From Aldehydirespirator sp965203575 (GTDB lineage: Bacteria > Actinomycetota > Acidimicrobiia > Acidimicrobiales > Aldehydirespiratoraceae): 64,000 nt of DNA. The stretch lies in contig OZ241894.1 in NCBI GenBank assembly GCA_965203575.1, positions 992,001-1,056,000 on the forward strand. The letters run 5' to 3'. A program made the translations under genes and the position numbers. The notes beneath the pieces are model-generated. The model was not told the origin of the DNA. It saw nothing but the letters and a program-made list of their open reading frames with translations, and did no database searches. Below are positions 53,001 through 61,368 of this stretch, piece after piece (the first letter of the stretch is position 1; each line of letters opens with the position of its first letter).

Positions 53001-53546
53001 TCATGTCGCTGCCCTCGTCGGGGAATCATGCCGCCCCGACCGTAGCGAGAGCAGAGCCAGACCGGCGACCCCGACGAAGCCGCAGCCGGCCATGAACGGG
53101 ATCGACACGAAGCCGAGGCTGTCCACCCACTGGTAGGTGCAGGGGGCCTCGGCATCGCAGGTCGAGCCCTGGCCGGGGAACAGCTGCAGTTGGTAGTGGT
53201 ACACCGACAGTCCGAGGCCGGCCAGCGCCAGCGGAAGCGCGTACCAGCCACCCCGGCGGTCACGCCGGAGGACAGCCACGGCCAGCACCGGCACCAGGGC
53301 GTACATGCAGATCCGCTGGTACCAGCACATCTCGCAGGGCAGGTATCCGGCCACCTCGGAGTAGTAGAGGCTGCCCGCGGTCGACACGACCGCAATCGCC
53401 AACGTCAGCGGCAGCAGCAGCGGCCGCAACTGCCGGGCGCTGGCCTCGGCTCCCGGCGCCAGTGCGGCCACGATGCCCCAGCACCCGATGACCAGCGACC
53501 CTAGGGCCAGCACCGCGAAGAACTCGGAGACCTGACCGGTGCTCAC
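53001..53546 (-). CDS. DsbB/BdbC-like disulfide bond formation protein
   Basis: A 181-residue protein with about five membrane helices. The quinone-linked cysteine pair appears as YLPCEMCWYQRICMYALV and the second periplasmic pair as GSTCDAEAPCTYQWV. The family reoxidises a thioredoxin-like partner with quinone. An additional cysteine occurs in ICMYAL, and one near the C terminus (MAGCGF). GTG 53546 is the start; CAGGCT lies 6 nt upstream, close to the leaderless pattern. It is the first gene of the redox pair. Confidence 0.85.
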   Translation of the reverse strand: MSTGQVSEFFAVLALGSLVIGCWGIVAALAPGAEASARQLRPLLLPLTLAIAVVSTAGSLYYSEVAGYLPCEMCWYQRICMYALVPVLAVAVLRRDRRGGWYALPLALAGLGLSVYHYQLQLFPGQGSTCDAEAPCTYQWVDSLGFVSIPFMAGCGFVGVAGLALLSLRSGRHDSPTRAAT

Positions 53547-53627
53547 GACCCCAGCCTGCCCCGAACCGGCGGGAATTGCTCACTCGCAGGTTGTAGTTGC
53601 CCTCCACATGTGATTACATGATTTGTC

Positions 53628-54950
53628 ATGTCAGATCTGATGGCCATGGACACTGAGCGGGCGACGGAGTTGCGCCAGCGGATGGAGACCGCAGCCGACG
53701 ACCTCGACTGGGACGCGCAGGCGCTGGAGGGTCCGCTGGCGGAGGCCGCGTCGCTGCTCGGAAGCCCCCTCCCGGACATCGGTGGCGGTGCCCGCCGGGT
53801 AGCCGGCGAGCTTCGAGACGGCGCCCTGGACCTGCAGGAGCGCACTCGCATCGTGCAGTCCGGGGGACCGGAGATGAACGAGGGCCTGGGCGCGCTGGAA
53901 CGCATACGCGAGCACTTCACCATGATCGAGTCGCGGGGCGACCCGGACAGAGCCGACGGCCTGCTGTCGCGTCGCGACCTGAGATGGGCGGTCCATTCGG
54001 CCGACTCCGCCACAGCCGAAGCCGCCGGCTGGCTGCTGGACCACGAGCTCTTCTTCGATCAGGTCGAGACGGCCAAGCACAACGACGACTACTTCAACCG
54101 GGCGGGCTCCGGTGAGTTCCCGTTCGATCCGGACGACCTCGACGGCCTGATGAGCCGCGACGACATCGACGCCTTCCTGGACAAGACGGCGGCGCGGGCG
54201 GCGCTGATGCCCCACGCAGCCACGATCGACGCGGCCGGCAACGGCCAGGCGGACGGATTCATGAGCCGGGCCGACCTCGAGGCCTTCCTCGGCGACTACA
54301 ACCTGACGGCGAAGGAGGCGGCCGCGGTGCGGCGGGTGCTCGACGACCGCGCCTACCACACCGCCGGCGGCGGGATCAGCATGGGCAACGTGTTCGACGT
54401 CGTGTCGTTCGTGCCCGTCATCGGCGACATCGTCGACGGGGCCAGGTCGATCTACTACACGCTTCACGGCGACCTCGACACCGCCGCCCTGTTCGCTCTG
54501 GGCCTCGTGCCCCTGCCCGGCCTCTCGTCGTCGGGGGTGCGAGGCGCTCTGAAGGTCGTGGACAGAGTGAAGACGGTCGCTCGCAGGAGCGGCGCCAAGG
54601 AGGCGAGCAAGGAGGCTGGGCGGTTGGCCATGAGGGGCACCGGCGCCAATTATGCGGCCCACGAGGGCGCCAAGCAGGCCGGCGGCGCCCTGGACCGCGA
54701 CCTCGACATCGACGAGTCGGTCGACTACGTGCTCGACGACGTGCTAGGGCCGCAGGTCGAGGACCTCCTCGACGAGGACCTCGACCCGCGGCTCAGGGCC
54801 CTGCTCAGCGACCGGCTCGAGCGCTCCCTCAACGAACGACTCGACTCGGGCGCCCGGATCCGGCTGTCGGAGGCCAACACGGTGATCGCCCGCCGTATCG
54901 CCGAGCACCACGCCTTCGAGGCCATCTTCCGCAACATGAGGCCCGGCTGA
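53628..54950 (+). CDS. Polymorphic-toxin-like protein with pretoxin-type hydrophobic region
   Basis: A 440-residue protein not assigned to a family. Residues 1-100 are helical, with the alternating charge of WXG100-like or other export domains (ATELRQRMETAADDLDWDAQALEG). Residues 100-240 carry three EF-hand-like or repeat segments with DGLLSRRDLRWAV, DGLMSRDDIDAFL and DGFMSRADLEAFL. A hydrophobic part, VVSFVPVIGDIVDGARSIYYTLHGD then ALFALGLVPLPG, resembles the pretoxin region of secreted polymorphic toxins. The last 130 residues are acidic and helical with no known toxin motif. It lacks a signal peptide. ATG 53628 begins the protein; no immunity-type gene follows. Confidence 0.55.
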   Translation: MSDLMAMDTERATELRQRMETAADDLDWDAQALEGPLAEAASLLGSPLPDIGGGARRVAGELRDGALDLQERTRIVQSGGPEMNEGLGALERIREHFTMIESRGDPDRADGLLSRRDLRWAVHSADSATAEAAGWLLDHELFFDQVETAKHNDDYFNRAGSGEFPFDPDDLDGLMSRDDIDAFLDKTAARAALMPHAATIDAAGNGQADGFMSRADLEAFLGDYNLTAKEAAAVRRVLDDRAYHTAGGGISMGNVFDVVSFVPVIGDIVDGARSIYYTLHGDLDTAALFALGLVPLPGLSSSGVRGALKVVDRVKTVARRSGAKEASKEAGRLAMRGTGANYAAHEGAKQAGGALDRDLDIDESVDYVLDDVLGPQVEDLLDEDLDPRLRALLSDRLERSLNERLDSGARIRLSEANTVIARRIAEHHAFEAIFRNMRPG

Positions 54951-54981
54951 GCTTGACGGCCCGGCGAGGACCTCGGACCGT

Positions 54982-56526
54982 TCAGCGCAGGATGCGGGTC
55001 TTGCCGAAAATGGTGCCGTAGAGCAGGCGGCCGTCGTCGTCGACGGTGACTCCGCCGCCGAGGGTGTTGTAGCGCGACCCGCCCACGACATAGTGGAAGC
55101 GGCTCTCGCCGGTGGTCCAGTCGACGGCCTCGATGGTCCACCGCCCGTCCCGGGTGCCGCAGGTGTACACCAGGTCCGACCCCTGGGCGACGAAGGGCAC
55201 CGAGTTGGGCGAGGACACCTCGGTGTTGACCCAGGCCTCGACGAGGCGTCGCTCGGCCGGGTCCCACTGGTACTTGTGCAGCCCGTAGGGCGTGTACTCG
55301 GGCTTGTGGCCCAGGAAGAAGCTGAACATTCGGGCTCGGGTGGCCGGCCATCCGTCGGGCAGTGATGCCGGCTCGTTGTTGACGGTCATGGCGCCGTAGC
55401 CCGACACGGTGATCGACTGCTCGGTCTTGATCTCGGCACGGGTCGGGTCGCCCATGTGGGCCGGGCCCATCCCCGCGATCCGACGTGACGGGGCGCCGGG
55501 GAGCTGCTCCCAGTCCTCCGGGATCTCGTCGCGCCACAGCAGCGTGATGTTGACCACGTCGTCGCCGTCGCCGATCACCACGAAGCGGTCCTCGTCCGGA
55601 CCGAAGCCCATCAGCGAGGGAGTGGTGCCCGAACCGCCGCCGCCGCCGTTGCGGTAGCGGGCCGACCAGGCCCCGTCGGCGGGGTCGAGCGACAGCCGCT
55701 CCCCCGTCCAGACCACCTTGTGGATGGTGTCCACCGAGCTGACGTAGATGCCCCCGTCGTCGCCGGTGCAACTGCTGGTGCGCACCCACCCGTAGCCGGT
55801 GTGGCCGTGCTCGGAGGCCCGCCGGGCGCAATGCTCGGCGGCGTCGGTGTCGGCTCCGGGGAGCTGGATGGCGTCGTAGGTGCTGAAGTCCCGGGCCAGA
55901 CAGACCACCCACCCGTGGTCGGTGGTCATCACCAGGCGGCCGTCGAAGGTGATGTTGATCCCCACGAAGTGCCCGTCGATGCCGTCGGGCCGGTACCAGC
56001 GGTCCCGTTCGACGATGGGGCTGGCCGGATCTTCGGGGTCGACCTCGACGTAGGCCGCGGCATGGTCCTTGCGGCCCAGGAACAGCGTGTGGTCGCAGTC
56101 GAGCAGCGAGTAGATGCCGTCGAGTCCGGTCATGAACCGGGCTGCGATCCCTACCGCGTGGCCGACCGCGTCGTGGCCGTCGAGGTCGTCGAGCCCCGCT
56201 TCGAGCGCTTCGAGTTCGGTCGGGTCGGTGACGGGCTCGGTGCCGGTGGGCAGCCTGGCGAGCACTTCCAGGGTGTCGTAGTCGAGCTTGGCGATGATCT
56301 GGCGGCCGTTGGACCAGATGACCCGCCGGCCGTTCCGATAGCGCCCCGATATGAGGCCGCCGAAGTGTCCGGGTCCCAGCGGCGTGTACTGGATGTCGGC
56401 CGCCTCCAGGACCTCGGCCGGGCCTTCGGGGCCGCGTCCCGGCGTGTTGTCCTGCTGGTCGCAGCGGCCGTGGGCCATGGCGTTGCCGCTGTCGGCCAGA
56501 TACGGGTTCCGGGGGCCGCTGTGCAT
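54982..56526 (-). CDS. Predicted beta-propeller-like protein, function unknown
   Basis: A 514-residue soluble protein. It has repeated short beta strands with Gly/Asp turns (GGLISGRYRNGRRVIWSNGRQI, HFVGINITFDGRLVMTTDHGWVV, DGGIYVSSVDTIHKVVW, DGRLLYGTIFGKTRIL) typical of multi-bladed propellers such as PQQ or arylsulfotransferase-like folds, but no cofactor motif is evident. No signal peptide is visible. ATG 56526 follows the stop of the LLM gene by 5 nt, so it is likely in the same operon. A conserved-hypothetical annotation is appropriate. Confidence 0.6.
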   Translation of the reverse strand: MHSGPRNPYLADSGNAMAHGRCDQQDNTPGRGPEGPAEVLEAADIQYTPLGPGHFGGLISGRYRNGRRVIWSNGRQIIAKLDYDTLEVLARLPTGTEPVTDPTELEALEAGLDDLDGHDAVGHAVGIAARFMTGLDGIYSLLDCDHTLFLGRKDHAAAYVEVDPEDPASPIVERDRWYRPDGIDGHFVGINITFDGRLVMTTDHGWVVCLARDFSTYDAIQLPGADTDAAEHCARRASEHGHTGYGWVRTSSCTGDDGGIYVSSVDTIHKVVWTGERLSLDPADGAWSARYRNGGGGGSGTTPSLMGFGPDEDRFVVIGDGDDVVNITLLWRDEIPEDWEQLPGAPSRRIAGMGPAHMGDPTRAEIKTEQSITVSGYGAMTVNNEPASLPDGWPATRARMFSFFLGHKPEYTPYGLHKYQWDPAERRLVEAWVNTEVSSPNSVPFVAQGSDLVYTCGTRDGRWTIEAVDWTTGESRFHYVVGGSRYNTLGGGVTVDDDGRLLYGTIFGKTRILR

Positions 56527-56531
56527 GTCGC

Positions 56532-57461
56532 TCAGGCACCGGCCGTGGCCTCGAAGGCCTCCACCCAGGGCGCGAGGTACTCCGCGGCCTGCTCTACCCC
56601 CCTCGGCGGCTGCACACTGAGACGGAAGTCGGTCACCCCGGCGGCGACAAGACCGGGCACGACGGCCATCGAAGGGCTGATCTGCGGATTGCCGTCGGAG
56701 TCGCGCTCCGTCGGCAGGGCTCCCGCCACTTCGATTCCGGCCGGGTCCCGGCCCAGCGCTTCCACCGCGGCCCGCATCGCCGCTATCCCCGACTCGATGT
56801 CCCGCCCGTCGGGTCCCCACGGGATCCAGCCCGAGCCGAAGCGGGCCAGGCGAGCCATCGAGCGCCGGTTGACAGTGCCGCTGACCCACACGGGCACCGT
56901 TCCGGCGGTCGGCTTGGGCATCTGGTGCATGCCCTCGAAGCTCAGCTCCTCGGTGCTCACCGAGGCCCGCTCATGGGTCCACAACGCCTGGCATACCTCC
57001 AGGGTGTGGTCGAGCAGGCGGCCCCGGGCGGCGAAGTCCAGGCCCGCGGCCTCGTACTCCTCCTGCTGCCAGCCCACGCCCACGCCCAGGTCGAGGCGCC
57101 CTCCGGTGAGCACGTCGATGGTGGCCGCCGTCTTGGCCAGCACGATGGGGCGGCGCAACGCGGCCAGCAGCACCATCGGGCACAGCCGCACCCTCTCGGT
57201 CAAGGCACCCACCATGGCCAGCACGGTCAGCGGCTCCAGCCATGCCCCGTCGGGGCCGGTGGGTTGGCGGCCGCCGGCCATGCCTCCCCGGGCCGGATCG
57301 GCGTAGCGGTCGAGGCGCTCGCCGTAGACCACGTGGTCCGACACCGCCAGACGGCCGATGCCGGCCCTGTCGGCGGCGACGGCCAGGTCGAAGAGACGCT
57401 GCCACTCTCCGGGCGGCTCGGCCGCGAAGTTGACTAAGTGCATCGACAGGCGGGGCTTCAT
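56532..57461 (-). CDS. LLM-class F420-dependent oxidoreductase
   Basis: A 309-residue luciferase-like monooxygenase family protein (TIM barrel). Family features are DLAVAADRAGIGRLAVSDHVVYGERLD, RVRLCPMVLLAALRRPIVLAKTAATIDVLTGGRLDLGVGVGWQQEEYEAAG, and PVWVSGTVNRRSMARLARFGSGWIP. Such enzymes in actinobacteria commonly use F420 for hydride transfer. The ATG at 57461 overlaps the TGA of a 16-codon leader ORF (ATGA), and a GGAGG ribosome site lies inside that ORF. It belongs to a unit with the LigD-type polymerase gene upstream. Confidence 0.87.
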   Translation of the reverse strand: MKPRLSMHLVNFAAEPPGEWQRLFDLAVAADRAGIGRLAVSDHVVYGERLDRYADPARGGMAGGRQPTGPDGAWLEPLTVLAMVGALTERVRLCPMVLLAALRRPIVLAKTAATIDVLTGGRLDLGVGVGWQQEEYEAAGLDFAARGRLLDHTLEVCQALWTHERASVSTEELSFEGMHQMPKPTAGTVPVWVSGTVNRRSMARLARFGSGWIPWGPDGRDIESGIAAMRAAVEALGRDPAGIEVAGALPTERDSDGNPQISPSMAVVPGLVAAGVTDFRLSVQPPRGVEQAAEYLAPWVEAFEATAGA

Positions 57462-57508
57462 GAGTCACTCTCCTCCATGAACAGGTGAATCGACAGGCGG
57501 GGCTTCAT
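57458..57508 (-). CDS. 16-codon leader ORF, partial duplicate of the LLM gene start
   Basis: ATG 57508 opens MKPRLSIHLF, which almost repeats MKPRLSMHLV, the start of the LLM protein (57461), then continues MEESDS and stops. Its ATG overlaps the stop of the LigD-type gene and its TGA overlaps the LLM ATG, so it bridges the two. It looks like a 5' tandem duplication, possibly serving translational coupling. Confidence 0.4.
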   Translation of the reverse strand: MKPRLSIHLFMEESDS

Positions 57509-58671
57509 TGAACTCCGTCGGCCTGCTGGCCGCGGGCGGCCCGGCTGGGAGCCACCCGGGGCGGCTCGTTGGGCATCTTCGGATAGACGGGCGGCCAGGG
57601 CGCGTCCATCAGGCCGGACTCCATGTCCCGAGCGTGCCACTCCAGCAGCGGCTCCAGCGACGTAGGCTCACCGTCCATGGCCGCCCACGGGTCTCCGGCT
57701 ACGGCCACCCGGGCGCCGACGCTGGCGATGGTCAGGTCCTCGGGCTGCACGTCGTCCAGTTCGTCCCAGCTGATGGGGGCCGATACCTGTGCACCGGCCC
57801 GGGGGCGGGCCGACCAGGCGCCGAACACAGTCTTGTGGGGGGCGTTCTGGTTGAAGTCCACGAACACCCGCCGGCCCCGCTCCTCCTTCCACCAGGCGTC
57901 GGTGACCAGGTCGGGCCGGCGCCGGGCCATCTCCCGGGCCAGGGCCACCGCAGCCGCCCGGACGTCGTAGGAGTCCCAGCGGGGCGCCAGCCGGGAGTAG
58001 ACGTGCAGTCCCCGCCGCCCGGAGGTCTTGATGTAGACGGTCATCTGCAACTCGTCGAAGGCGGCCTTCACCTCGCGGGCCGCCTCCCGCACCTGGTCGA
58101 AGCCGACGCCGGGCTGGGGATCCAGGTCGATGCGCAGTTCGTCGACTGCGGGACTGCCCGGATAGGCGGGAGCCGGTCGCGTCGCAGCGGTGTCATCCCC
58201 GCTCTTGTTCGCTGCGCTCACGGGCCGCTCGGGCCACGGCCTCGCCGTTCCAAGCCGTTCGCGTCCGCCTGTTCGCTCGGCCTCTAGGTCCGGGGCATCG
58301 GCCCGGTAGGGCCAGACATGGAATCCGAGGCAGCCCATGTTGACGGCCCACACCACATGGGCGAGGTCGGTCGCCACCATGGCGTTGGACAGGGTGCCGT
58401 TGGGGGTGCTCACCACCGTGGTCGTGAGCCACTCGGGGGCGCCCTTGGGAACCCGCTTCTGGAAGAAGGACTTGCCCCCCGCTCCGTCCGGGTAGCGCTC
58501 GAGCAGCACGGGCCGGCCTCCCATGGCCCGCAGCAGGGGCTCGGCCACCGCCAGGTAGTACTCGACGAGGTCGAGCTTGGTCTCGCCCCTGGTCGGGAAG
58601 AAGACCTTGCCGGGATTGGTCACCCGGACGTCGCGGCCATCCACCTCCAGCATCACGACGTCGGAAGCCAC
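57505..58671 (-). CDS. LigD-type DNA primase-polymerase domain protein (stand-alone)
   Basis: A 388-residue archaeo-eukaryotic primase-superfamily polymerase as in bacterial non-homologous end joining. Motifs: RVTNPGKVFFPTRGETKLDLVEYYLAVA, FFQKRVPKGAPEW, LGFHVWPYRAD, ELRIDLDPQPG with the metal-binding DLD at 182-184, TSGRRGLHVYSRL, and KTVFGAWSARPRAGAQVSAPI. Compared with typical members, about 45 extra residues (about 130-177) sit between HVWP and the DLD motif. No ligase domain is fused and Ku is not in the window. GTG 58671 is used; ATG 58653 is possible. The stop overlaps the leader ORF start. Confidence 0.85.
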   Translation of the reverse strand: MASDVVMLEVDGRDVRVTNPGKVFFPTRGETKLDLVEYYLAVAEPLLRAMGGRPVLLERYPDGAGGKSFFQKRVPKGAPEWLTTTVVSTPNGTLSNAMVATDLAHVVWAVNMGCLGFHVWPYRADAPDLEAERTGGRERLGTARPWPERPVSAANKSGDDTAATRPAPAYPGSPAVDELRIDLDPQPGVGFDQVREAAREVKAAFDELQMTVYIKTSGRRGLHVYSRLAPRWDSYDVRAAAVALAREMARRRPDLVTDAWWKEERGRRVFVDFNQNAPHKTVFGAWSARPRAGAQVSAPISWDELDDVQPEDLTIASVGARVAVAGDPWAAMDGEPTSLEPLLEWHARDMESGLMDAPWPPVYPKMPNEPPRVAPSRAARGQQADGVQ

Positions 58672-58715
58672 GGCGGCCTCAGCGAACCGGGAACCCGAGC
58701 ACGTCGTCCCGGCGG

Positions 58716-59168
58716 TCAGTCGCCCAGCAGATCGATGAGGGCGTCCACCGCCAGCCGGTAGCTGGTGGCGCCGAAGCCGGTGACGACCCCGGCGCACACC
58801 CCGGCGATGGCCGACGTGTGGCGGAAGTCCTCGCGGGCGTACACGTTGGACAGGTGGGTCTCGACCACGGGCACATCGACCGCGGCGATGGCGTCGCGCA
58901 GCGCGATCGAGTAGTGGGTGAGGGCGCCCGCGTTGAGCACCACGCCGTCGGCGGCCCCCTCACCGCCGGCCGCGGCAGCCTGGATGGCCGCCACCAGGTC
59001 GCCCTCGACGTTGGACTGCATGTGCCGCAGGACCGCGCCCCGCGACTCGGCGTGGGCCGTCACTCCGGCGATCAGCTCATCGAGGGTGGCGTGGCCGTAC
59101 ATCTCCGTCTCGCGGGTGCCGAGCATGTTGAGGTTGGGACCGTTGACTACCAGGATCGTTAGCGCCAT
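58716..59168 (-). CDS. aroQ: Type II 3-dehydroquinate dehydratase
   Basis: A 150-residue type II dehydroquinase, which removes water from 3-dehydroquinate in the shikimate pathway. Motifs: VNGPNLNMLGTRETEMYG with catalytic Tyr24, QSNVEGDLVAAIQAA, VLNAGALTHYSIALRDAI (here NAGA in place of NPGA) and VVETHLSNVYAREDFRHTS. Length is normal. The ATG lies 7 nt after the aroK stop, so both are cotranscribed. Confidence 0.93.
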   Translation of the reverse strand: MALTILVVNGPNLNMLGTRETEMYGHATLDELIAGVTAHAESRGAVLRHMQSNVEGDLVAAIQAAAAGGEGAADGVVLNAGALTHYSIALRDAIAAVDVPVVETHLSNVYAREDFRHTSAIAGVCAGVVTGFGATSYRLAVDALIDLLGD

Positions 59169-59175
59169 AGCGCAG

Positions 59176-59688
59176 TTATAGCCCGAGCAGCGACATCACC
59201 GCGTCGGCCACCTCGTCGGGACTGCGGCCTTCGGTGTCCACCGAGGCGAACCGTGCGTAGCCCTCGGCCCGCTCAGCCAGCAGTTCCCGCACCCGCGCCG
59301 GAGCATCCGCAACGTCCAGCAGCGGCCTCTGGGCGGTGTCGCCGATGCGCTCGAGGACGGTGTCGGGGTGGGCGGTCAGGCAGACGACCCATGCCACCGG
59401 TTCCAGGCAGGCGGAGCACGACGCGTCGAGCATCATGCGGCCTCCGGTGGCGATGACGAGGCCGGTGCGCCCAGCCAGCTCGCGAGCCACCGCGCGTTCC
59501 AGCTCCCGGAACGCCTCCTCGCCGTCGCGCTCGAAAATCTCGCCTATAGGTCCGGCGCGCGATTCGATCGCTTCGTCGGTGTCAACGAAGCCGTAGCCCA
59601 GCCGGTCGGCCAGGATCCGGCCCACGGTCGTCTTGCCCGTTCCCATGAACCCGGTGAGAACGAGATTGCGTTCAGCTGCCAGCCCCAC
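59176..59688 (-). CDS. aroK: Shikimate kinase
   Basis: A 170-residue P-loop kinase that phosphorylates shikimate. Walker A is GFMGTGKTTVGRIL (13-26), the shikimate-binding DTDE appears in GFVDTDEAIESR, FRELERAV and IATGGRMMLD supply the Gly-Gly-Arg site, and the lid has DTAQRPLL. The GTG at 59688 is fixed by a TAGCCT hexamer 7 nt upstream. It heads the aroK-aroQ pair; aroB and aroC are not adjacent. Confidence 0.93.
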   Translation of the reverse strand: MGLAAERNLVLTGFMGTGKTTVGRILADRLGYGFVDTDEAIESRAGPIGEIFERDGEEAFRELERAVARELAGRTGLVIATGGRMMLDASCSACLEPVAWVVCLTAHPDTVLERIGDTAQRPLLDVADAPARVRELLAERAEGYARFASVDTEGRSPDEVADAVMSLLGL

Positions 59689-59695
59689 ACACACG

Positions 59696-59701
59696 AGGCT
59701 A
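59696..59701 (-). promoter_or_regulatory. Leaderless -10 element of aroK
   Basis: TAGCCT on the minus strand, 7 nt before the GTG at 59688; an in-frame GTG at 59694 would be too close. Confidence 0.5.
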
Positions 59702-59813
59702 CGCCCGGCCGGACCGTCGCCCGTCCAACGCCTTCTTGACGTAGTTGAGCGCACCAGAGCAGCACAACTGCGTCAAGAAAGACCGGGATGAGCGGCTGCG
59801 ACGCTCAACCGCG

Positions 59814-61331
59814 ATGCCGGGCAGACTCTCGGACGTGGGCAACGGCTTCTTCGGGCTGCTGCGACGGAGTTTCGGGTCGGCGCTCGACCGCCCGTTCCTG
59901 CGCGTGCCCGGCTCTGACCCGCTCACCTACGGGGACATGGACGAGCGATCCTCCCGGGTCGCCGGATGGCTGGCATCGCAGGGTGTGGTGACCGGCGACC
60001 GGGTGGTGGTGCAGCTCCCCAAGTCGGTCGATGCCGTGGCCCTGTACCTGGGAGTGCTACGACTCGGCGCGGTGTACGTGCCGCTCAACCCCGCCTACAC
60101 CGCAGCCGAGGTCGACTGGTTCGTGGCCGATGCCGAGCCCGCCGCAGTGGTGCAGGACCCGGTCGCCCTCGCCGACGGCCTCGACGGGATCCAGCCCTGG
60201 CGCGGTGTGGCCGAGCGCAACCCTGAGGACCTGGCCGCTCTGGTGTACACGTCCGGCACCACCGGACGACCCAAGGGCGCCATGCTCACCCACGGCAACC
60301 TGGCCACCAACGCGCTCGCGCTCCAAGAGGCCTGGGCGTTCCAGCCCGACGACATGTTGTTGCACGCCCTTCCGATCTTCCATGTGCACGGGCTCATGGT
60401 TGCTCTGCACACCGCCATGCTCAGCGCCTGCGAGATGATCTTCCTGGAGCGCTTCGAGGCTGGAGAAGTGCTCGCCTGCCTGCCCGGCGCCACCGTCATG
60501 ATGGGCGTGCCCACTTACTACAGCAGGCTCATGGCCCTTGAGGCATTCGATGCCGAGGCCTGCGGTCGCATCCGGCTCCTGGTGTCGGGATCCGCGCCGA
60601 TGACGGCCGAACTGCACCGGGCCGTCGCCGAGCGCACCGGCTGCGAGGTGCTGGAGCGCTACGGGATGAGCGAGGCGCTGATGATCACCTCGAACCCCTA
60701 CGACGGGCCCCGGGTGGCAGGCACGGTGGGTTTCGCCCTGCCGGGCATCGAGGTGCGGGTGTGGAGCGAGAAGGGATGTGCGCCGGCGGGACAGGCGGGG
60801 ATGGTCCAGGTGCGGGGTCCCAATGTCGGCCCGGGTTACTGGCGCCGGCCCGACGCGACCGCCGAGTCCCGCACCGAGGACGGGTGGTTCATCACCGGCG
60901 ACGTGGGCCGCCTCGACGAGTGGGGCCGTCTGACGCTGGAGGGCCGGGCCGGCGACATGATCATCTCCGGAGGTCTGAACATCTACCCCGTCGAGATCGA
61001 GCAGGCTCTCGACGCCCATCCGGCCGTGGTGGAGTCCGCGGTGGTGGGCCTGGAGCATCCCGACCTCGGCGAAGCGGCCGTCGCCTTCGTCGTGTCGAAG
61101 CGCGACGCGGGCAAGGCCCGCGCCGAGCATGAAGCACTTGACCACCCCACAGGTGGCAAACCGCTTCATGTTCGCGCGGGCGGCCCGGACCTGGCCGGCA
61201 CCCTGGCCGATCTCGCCCGGTTCAAGCACCCCAAGCGCATCGTGCTGGTGGACGGGCTGCCCCGCAACGCCATGGGCAAGGTCCTCAAGGCCGAGTTGCG
61301 AACCCGATACGCCGACCTGTTTCGCGATTGA
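59814..61331 (+). CDS. MatB-like malonyl-CoA synthetase (AMP-forming)
   Basis: A 505-residue adenylate-forming ligase resembling malonyl-/methylmalonyl-CoA synthetases. Motifs: ALVYTSGTTGRPKGAMLTHGNL, LPIFHVHGLMVALHTAML, LLVSGSAPMTAELHRAV, LERYGMSEALMITSNP (A5), GDVGRLDEWGRLTLEGRAGDMIISGGLNIYPVEIE (A8), and LPRNAMGKVLKAEL (A10). Before the C-terminal LARFKHPKRIVLVDG there is an unusual insert EHEALDHPTGGKPLHV coded by an imperfect palindrome. The acid used is inferred from similarity only. ATG 59814 has no clear ribosome site. Confidence 0.85.
   Translation: MPGRLSDVGNGFFGLLRRSFGSALDRPFLRVPGSDPLTYGDMDERSSRVAGWLASQGVVTGDRVVVQLPKSVDAVALYLGVLRLGAVYVPLNPAYTAAEVDWFVADAEPAAVVQDPVALADGLDGIQPWRGVAERNPEDLAALVYTSGTTGRPKGAMLTHGNLATNALALQEAWAFQPDDMLLHALPIFHVHGLMVALHTAMLSACEMIFLERFEAGEVLACLPGATVMMGVPTYYSRLMALEAFDAEACGRIRLLVSGSAPMTAELHRAVAERTGCEVLERYGMSEALMITSNPYDGPRVAGTVGFALPGIEVRVWSEKGCAPAGQAGMVQVRGPNVGPGYWRRPDATAESRTEDGWFITGDVGRLDEWGRLTLEGRAGDMIISGGLNIYPVEIEQALDAHPAVVESAVVGLEHPDLGEAAVAFVVSKRDAGKARAEHEALDHPTGGKPLHVRAGGPDLAGTLADLARFKHPKRIVLVDGLPRNAMGKVLKAELRTRYADLFRD
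61128..61170 (+). repeat. 43-bp imperfect palindrome inside the MatB-like gene
   Basis: Arms begin CATGAAGC (61128-61135) and end GCTTCATG (61163-61170), with an inner CCACC / GGTGG pair around CCACA; about 15 of 19 arm positions pair. It keeps the reading frame open and looks like a small palindromic element inserted in frame. Confidence 0.6.
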
Positions 61332-61355
61332 ACACGCCCGGGACCTCGCAGCGGG

Positions 61356-61361
61356 GATAAT
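61356..61361 (+). promoter_or_regulatory. -10 element of the second LivK-like gene
   Basis: GATAAT, 7 nt before the ATG at 61369. Confidence 0.4.
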
Positions 61362-61368
61362 GGCCGGG

